Shown: in pieces, positions 45,453 to 49,679 of the stretch | How positions within the stretch are numbered: position 1 is the stretch's first letter | Layout of the letters: each line of letters opens with the position of its first letter | Assembly: GCA_024763455.1 (NCBI GenBank) | Contig: JANTFL010000004.1 | Coordinates: 1 to 49,679 of the forward strand | Direction of reading: 5' to 3' | Length of the DNA stretch: 49,679 nt | From: Sediminispirochaeta sp. | Lineage (GTDB): Bacteria; Spirochaetota; Spirochaetia; B11-G9 | Position numbers and translations under genes: made by a program | The notes under the pieces: generated by a model | Databases searched by the model: none | What the model was told of the DNA's origin: nothing | What the model saw: the letters and a program-made list of their open reading frames with translations, nothing else

Positions 45453-46109
45453 ATGGTAATTGCAATTGACGGTCCTGCAGGGGTAGGAAAAAGTACCATA
45501 AGCCGGCAGATTGCTGAAAAGACCGGCTTTTTATATCTTAATTCAGGTAATTTTTATAGAGCGGTAACCTATCTGGTACTTCGGAAAGGTATAGAACCTT
45601 CTGATACCGAAGCGGTTTTAAACCTTGCAGAAACTTTGGATTTTACGATTAAGGAAGGTGAACTATTCGTCAATGGTGAAAATATTGAAGAATTCCTTCA
45701 TAATGATTCTGTAGATGCCTCTGTTGCCCAATTATCATCCATCGTTCCTTTACGAAGAATTGTAAACAAGGCCATCCATAAGATTTCAGAAGCACTGGAT
45801 ATAATTGTGGAAGGCAGAGATATGACAACAGTTGTGTTCCCGGATGCTGATTTGAAGATTTTTTTGGATGCTTCTGTTGAAACCAGGGCAAAGAGGCGCT
45901 TTGAGCAGGGAGTCAGCAAAATGACCCTTGAAGAGATAAAAAATGCTATCGAAAAAAGGGATGAGATTGACCGGAACAAAGAGGAGGGGAGTCTAAAAAT
46001 TTCTCCCGACGCTCTTTATTTAGACACATCGGACTTGACCATAGGGCAAGTTTGTGAGAAAGTGATTGAGACTTTGAGAATTGTTAAAAACAGCACCCAG
46101 GAGAAATAA
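45453..46109 (+). CDS. cmk: Cytidylate kinase
   Basis: Cmk phosphorylates CMP and dCMP. The 218-residue protein starts with the P-loop IAIDGPAGVGKSTISRQIAE and the NMP-binding region LYLNSGNFYRAVTYLVLRKG (where many Cmk read DTGAMYRA). The VEGRDMTTVVFPDADLKIFL block and the LID arginines in KRRFEQG follow. It is directly upstream of rpsA, as in many bacteria. The start is ATG 45453, 2 nt after the previous stop. Confidence 0.94.
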   Translation: MVIAIDGPAGVGKSTISRQIAEKTGFLYLNSGNFYRAVTYLVLRKGIEPSDTEAVLNLAETLDFTIKEGELFVNGENIEEFLHNDSVDASVAQLSSIVPLRRIVNKAIHKISEALDIIVEGRDMTTVVFPDADLKIFLDASVETRAKRRFEQGVSKMTLEEIKNAIEKRDEIDRNKEEGSLKISPDALYLDTSDLTIGQVCEKVIETLRIVKNSTQEK

Positions 46110-46116
46110 AAGCATT

Positions 46117-47823
46117 ATGGTGGATAGAGAATCGGATATTACTGAAACACAAACAGACCTTCAGGAAGAGTACCTGAAAACCCTAAACGATATCGAAGAA
46201 GGTCAGCTCATTGAGGGAACAGTAATTGAAATTAGTTCTGAAAATGTATTTGTCGATGTCGGATACAAATCAGAGGGGAAAATACCCCTGTCAGAGTTTA
46301 AAGAAACACCTGTAATTGGTGACAAAGTAAACGTAATTCTTGTCAGGAAAGAAGGCAAGGGCGGACAGGTGGTCGTTTCCAAAGGGAAAGCAGATGTAAA
46401 GGTTTTCTGGAAGGAGCTAAAAAGAGCCAGCCAGGAACAAGAGGCTGTAGAAGGTACATTTTCCAAAAGTATTAAAGGCGGTTTTGAGGTTGATCTGGGT
46501 TACGGCGTAATCGGATTTTGCCCATTATCAAAAACCGACGTAGTCAGGGTCGAAACTCCTGAGGAGTACGTTGGCAAGAAAGCAAAATTTCTTATAGACC
46601 GCTTGTACAGTGAAAACAAACTCAAGATTGTACTCTCCAGAAGAGAGTATCTTGAAAGAGATATCAAAGAAAAAAAAGAGAAGTTTTTTAACACTACCGA
46701 AGTGGGAGATACTGTCAGCGGTGTTGTAAAAAGTTTCACATCCTTTGGTGCATTTATTGATCTAGGCGGGTTTGATGGTCTGCTGCATATAAACGATATG
46801 AGCTGGGGACATGTTACCCGTCCCAAAGATTTTGTAAAGAAGGGCGAGAAAGTGGAACTCAAGGTTATCAGACTCGATCCGGAAGATCAGAAGATTAACC
46901 TTTCACTAAAGCATTTTACACCGGATCCATGGTCCCTGTTTGAACAGAAATACCAGGTTGATGATGTAGTCAAAGGTAAAGTTACGAAGCTTGCCGACTT
47001 TGGCGCATTTATTGAAATTGAGGAAGGTATTGAGGGGCTTGCTCACATCTCCGAACTTTCCTGGGTAAAAAGAATTCAGCATCCTTCGGAACTTCTCACT
47101 ATCGGTGATGAAGTTGAAGTTAAAATCTTGGCTTATGACATTGAAAACGGGAGGGTCTCACTCGGTGTAAAACAGGTGTATGATAATCCCTGGGATACAA
47201 TTGATGAGCAGTTTCCTGTTGGAAAAAAATGTACCGGTAAAATTGTAAAAATTACCAATGCAGGAGCCTTCGTTGAGCTAACGGAAGGCATTGACGGATT
47301 TCTTCATATTGATGACTACTCCTGGACAAAACGGATTAAAAAACCTTCTTCAGTACTTAAAACCGGCACAGATATCGATGTAATGGTAATAGGTCTTGAC
47401 AAAGAAGGGAGAAGAATCAAACTCGGTGTTAAACAACTTTCCGAGGATCCCTGGGAATCACTGATTAAATCAACCCCCCGGGGCAGTGTAATTGAGGGTG
47501 AAATAACCAACATCACTGATTTCGGAGTGTTTGTTAAAGTTACCGACGATATCGAAGGTCTTATTAACAAATACAATCTGGCAGAACCCGGGAGTGATAG
47601 AGATGAAGATGTGCTTGCAAAGTATTCTGTTGGCGATACGGTAAAGGCTCTGGTAACAGAAATTAACCCAACTACTCATAGAGTATCACTTTCAGTCAGG
47701 GATTATCTGAACGGAATTCAAAGGAAAGAAATTTCCAAATATATTCATGACGAGGAAGATGAATCAAAATCTACATTCGCTGACTTCTTTAAAGATAAAG
47801 ATTTAGATTCGACAGAAGAATAA
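46117..47823 (+). CDS. rpsA: 30S ribosomal protein S1 (six S1 domains)
   Basis: S1 delivers mRNA to the 30S subunit. The 568-residue protein has six S1 domains in a row: about 25-90, 105-175, 195-265, 280-350, 365-440 and 450-540. The later ones are clearest ([60 protein letters not shown]). ATG 46117 was chosen; the frame is open back to 46081 but that part overlaps the cmk end and is not S1-like. It is 7 nt after cmk and 1 nt before the regulator gene. Confidence 0.95.
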   Translation: MVDRESDITETQTDLQEEYLKTLNDIEEGQLIEGTVIEISSENVFVDVGYKSEGKIPLSEFKETPVIGDKVNVILVRKEGKGGQVVVSKGKADVKVFWKELKRASQEQEAVEGTFSKSIKGGFEVDLGYGVIGFCPLSKTDVVRVETPEEYVGKKAKFLIDRLYSENKLKIVLSRREYLERDIKEKKEKFFNTTEVGDTVSGVVKSFTSFGAFIDLGGFDGLLHINDMSWGHVTRPKDFVKKGEKVELKVIRLDPEDQKINLSLKHFTPDPWSLFEQKYQVDDVVKGKVTKLADFGAFIEIEEGIEGLAHISELSWVKRIQHPSELLTIGDEVEVKILAYDIENGRVSLGVKQVYDNPWDTIDEQFPVGKKCTGKIVKITNAGAFVELTEGIDGFLHIDDYSWTKRIKKPSSVLKTGTDIDVMVIGLDKEGRRIKLGVKQLSEDPWESLIKSTPRGSVIEGEITNITDFGVFVKVTDDIEGLINKYNLAEPGSDRDEDVLAKYSVGDTVKALVTEINPTTHRVSLSVRDYLNGIQRKEISKYIHDEEDESKSTFADFFKDKDLDSTEE

Positions 47824-47824
47824 G

Positions 47825-49330
47825 ATGCTTACATCGAAGATCGATGCTAAGAAATTAGAAACCTTGATAGAGATTAATTCTCTCATCAATTCGAATTATA
47901 AAGATGCCAAATCCCTTTTGACTAAAATTGTAGAATCAGCTACAAAATTAAGCATGGGGGAGGCATCTTCTCTGCTCCTGGTTAACAATGAGAACAATAA
48001 GCTATACTTCGAAATAGCCCTTGGGCCAAAGGGTCCGGAATTAAAGAAATTTTCTCTTAACATGGGGGAGGGGATTGCCGGCTGGGTAGCAAAAAATACG
48101 ACTTCCCTCATCGTTAATGATGTTGATACCGACAGCCGTTTTTATTCTGAGATCGGCAAAAAAATTAGTTTTGATACAAAATCTATCCTTGCAGTTCCCA
48201 TGCTGATAAAAGAAAAATGCGTAGGAGTTCTTGAAATTATAAACAGAACCGACGGTGGATACTTTACAAACGAGGACCTTCAATGGCTGGAAATCTTTGC
48301 CAACCAGGCAGCCCTTGCCATTCAAAATGCACGGGAATATCAGAGGATTAAAAACGAAGTAAACCACTTACAGGATCAAATACATTTAGGAAAAGGATTC
48401 CATACCTTTGTAGGCAAAAGCTCCGTTATAATGGAAAAGCTTGCATTGACTGAAAAGATTGCAGCGACAAACTCGTCAGTTCTCATTATGGGTGAAAGCG
48501 GTGTCGGCAAGGAACTTTTTGCTGAACAGATTCATCTTAAAAGCGGTAGAAGAGATAAAGCTTTTATCCGGGTGAACTGTGCCGCATTGCCCGAGCATTT
48601 ATTGGAAAGTGAGCTTTTCGGGCATATCAAGGGTGCTTTCACCGATGCATCCTCTGACCGCAGGGGAAGATTTGAACTTGCCGACGGCGGGACCATTTTT
48701 CTTGATGAGATCGGGGAGATCCCTCTTAACCTGCAGTCTAAACTATTGAGGGTCATCCAAAACAAGGTTTTTGAAAGAGTTGGATCGAGTGAACCAATGC
48801 ATGTGGATGTCCGTATTCTTGCAGCGACGAATAAAGATATGGAAAAAGCACTGGAAGAGGGAACCTTTAGAAGGGATCTTTACTACAGGCTCAACGTACT
48901 TCCTTTTTACGTACCCCCCCTTCGGGAGCGCCAGGACGACATTCCCGAACTTGCCTACTTTTTTCTCGACAGAGTAAAAAGGGAAACAAAAAAGAAAGTC
49001 CGTGGTTTTTCCGATTCAGCAATGGAAGCTCTTTTAACCTATTCATGGCCGGGAAATGTAAGGGAACTGGAAAATGTTGTTGAACGTTCAGTTCTTATTG
49101 TGTCATCTGAGTTGATTAAACCCGAAGATCTTATGCTTCAGGTTAACGCAAAACCGGATGAATACAAGGGAGAAACACTTAAAAATGCAATAACCCAATT
49201 TAAAAAACACTTTATTAAAAATGTTCTTGAAGCTCATGGATGGAAACAAACCTCCGCAGCCCGCGAATTGGGTATACAGAGAACGTATCTTTCCAAACTT
49301 ATAAAAGAATTAAATTTGCGCAAATATTAG
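47825..49330 (+). CDS. Sigma-54-type transcriptional activator with GAF sensor and Fis HTH
   Basis: A 501-residue bacterial enhancer-binding protein. It has an N-terminal GAF domain (about 25-170), then an AAA+ domain with Walker A GESGVGKE (223-230), Walker B GGTIFLDEIGEI (288-299) and RRDLYYRLNVLPFYVPPLRER. The C-terminal Fis-type helix-turn-helix is at about 465-500 (TSAARELGIQRTYLSKLIKE). The sigma-54 contact motif usually written GAFTGA reads GAFTDA (270-275). There is no phosphoacceptor receiver domain, so control is likely by a ligand of the GAF domain. It starts 1 nt after the rpsA stop. Targets and signal cannot be told; which sigma factor it works with should be checked because of the motif change. 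Confidence 0.92.
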   Translation: MLTSKIDAKKLETLIEINSLINSNYKDAKSLLTKIVESATKLSMGEASSLLLVNNENNKLYFEIALGPKGPELKKFSLNMGEGIAGWVAKNTTSLIVNDVDTDSRFYSEIGKKISFDTKSILAVPMLIKEKCVGVLEIINRTDGGYFTNEDLQWLEIFANQAALAIQNAREYQRIKNEVNHLQDQIHLGKGFHTFVGKSSVIMEKLALTEKIAATNSSVLIMGESGVGKELFAEQIHLKSGRRDKAFIRVNCAALPEHLLESELFGHIKGAFTDASSDRRGRFELADGGTIFLDEIGEIPLNLQSKLLRVIQNKVFERVGSSEPMHVDVRILAATNKDMEKALEEGTFRRDLYYRLNVLPFYVPPLRERQDDIPELAYFFLDRVKRETKKKVRGFSDSAMEALLTYSWPGNVRELENVVERSVLIVSSELIKPEDLMLQVNAKPDEYKGETLKNAITQFKKHFIKNVLEAHGWKQTSAARELGIQRTYLSKLIKELNLRKY

Positions 49331-49350
49331 GTGAAACACAAGGAGTACTT

Positions 49351-49679
49351 ATGGCTAAGTCTGAAGACAAAAATGAAAAACTGAATCTGCAGCACAGAAT
49401 ATTACTTTTCCTCCATAAAAGAGGATTATTTTTCTTAGGTTTACTAGGAATATTAGCTGTTTTTATCATTGTTATGGCAGTGTACAACTCTGCGAATGCC
49501 AAAAAACTAGAATCTCAAACGAGTATGATTGAGAAAATCCAGGATGATTATGCAAACATGCAGACCATCACCGATGAAAAAGCCAAGTCAGAAAAAGAAC
49601 AGAAGATCATGGAAGAATTGGGGGCTATTGTAGAAAAGGGTGATAAAAACTACCCCCTTGAAAGAGCGCTGTTTATTCT
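49351..49679 (+). CDS. Membrane-anchored protein, N-terminal fragment (3' end outside window)
   Basis: The frame opens at ATG 49351 after AAGGAG (49340-49345) and runs off the window end (109 codons seen). It encodes a short charged cytoplasmic start, one membrane helix (about residues 28-50, LFFLGLLGILAVFIIVMAVY) and a charged, probably coiled-coil stretch ending LERALF. The layout resembles spirochaete TPR proteins anchored in the inner membrane, but no TPR is in the visible part. It is 20 nt after the sigma-54 activator, so probably the same operon. Confidence 0.7.
   Translation, partial: MAKSEDKNEKLNLQHRILLFLHKRGLFFLGLLGILAVFIIVMAVYNSANAKKLESQTSMIEKIQDDYANMQTITDEKAKSEKEQKIMEELGAIVEKGDKNYPLERALFI

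Noticed and set aside
46081..46116. TTG start of rpsA at 46081
   Set aside because: It overlaps cmk and adds a basic stretch unlike S1; ATG 46117 fits better.

Overview
The window is a dense, mostly plus-strand stretch of a spirochaete chromosome, probably Spirochaetaceae/Treponema-like. Four things point there: the order tamB-like, bamA, skp/ompH, mutS; the order rimP, nusA, infB, rbfA, truB, ribF, rpsO, pnp; a very long GreA with a helical-repeat N-terminus; and a diderm envelope gene set (BamA, Skp, LptF/LptG-like, MurJ) together with many secreted TPR/HEAT proteins. I cannot name the species. I see no mobile elements, rRNA, tRNA, CRISPR array or phage genes, and no gene-free stretch longer than 300 bases.

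Layout. 1-431: 3' end of hemW. 504-4368: yebC-ruvC-ruvA-ruvB-queA (recombination and queuosine), then on the minus strand an unknown exported protein and tmk (4369-5603). 5681-15628: outer-membrane biogenesis run (TamB-like, BamA, Skp) ending in mutS. 15652-16353: comF. 16446-25944: translation/RNA operon rimP-nusA-infB-rbfA-truB-ribF-rpsO-pnp-dut. 25949-32342: lptF-like, lptG-like, tgt, murJ and an exported HEAT-repeat protein. 32348-37745 (minus): vWA membrane protein, giant GreA and a TPR protein. 37870-42173: rpe, three uncharacterised envelope/TPR genes and dtd. 42282-43379: recA. 43447-47823: scpA-scpB-rluB/rsuA-cmk-rpsA. 47825-49330: GAF/sigma-54 activator. 49351-end: start of a membrane-anchored protein.

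Most genes overlap by 4-26 nt or lie within about 20 nt of each other, so the window is a handful of long operons. queA and tgt together supply two steps of queuosine tRNA modification. TamB-like, BamA and Skp handle outer-membrane protein delivery, and LptF/LptG with MurJ handle lipid export.

No obviously new defence or mobile system is present. The points most worth a second look are: the tamB-like gene, which has a membrane anchor encoded upstream of its first ATG and a G9 tract early in the frame; a thymidylate kinase whose P-loop lysine is threonine; NusA with a C-terminal zinc ribbon; IF-2 with seven exact-length 39-bp repeats; RibF with a collapsed flavokinase domain; a vWA-TM-FHA-like protein beside the giant GreA; a three-gene unknown envelope module between rpe and dtd; and a sigma-54 activator with GAFTDA in place of GAFTGA.
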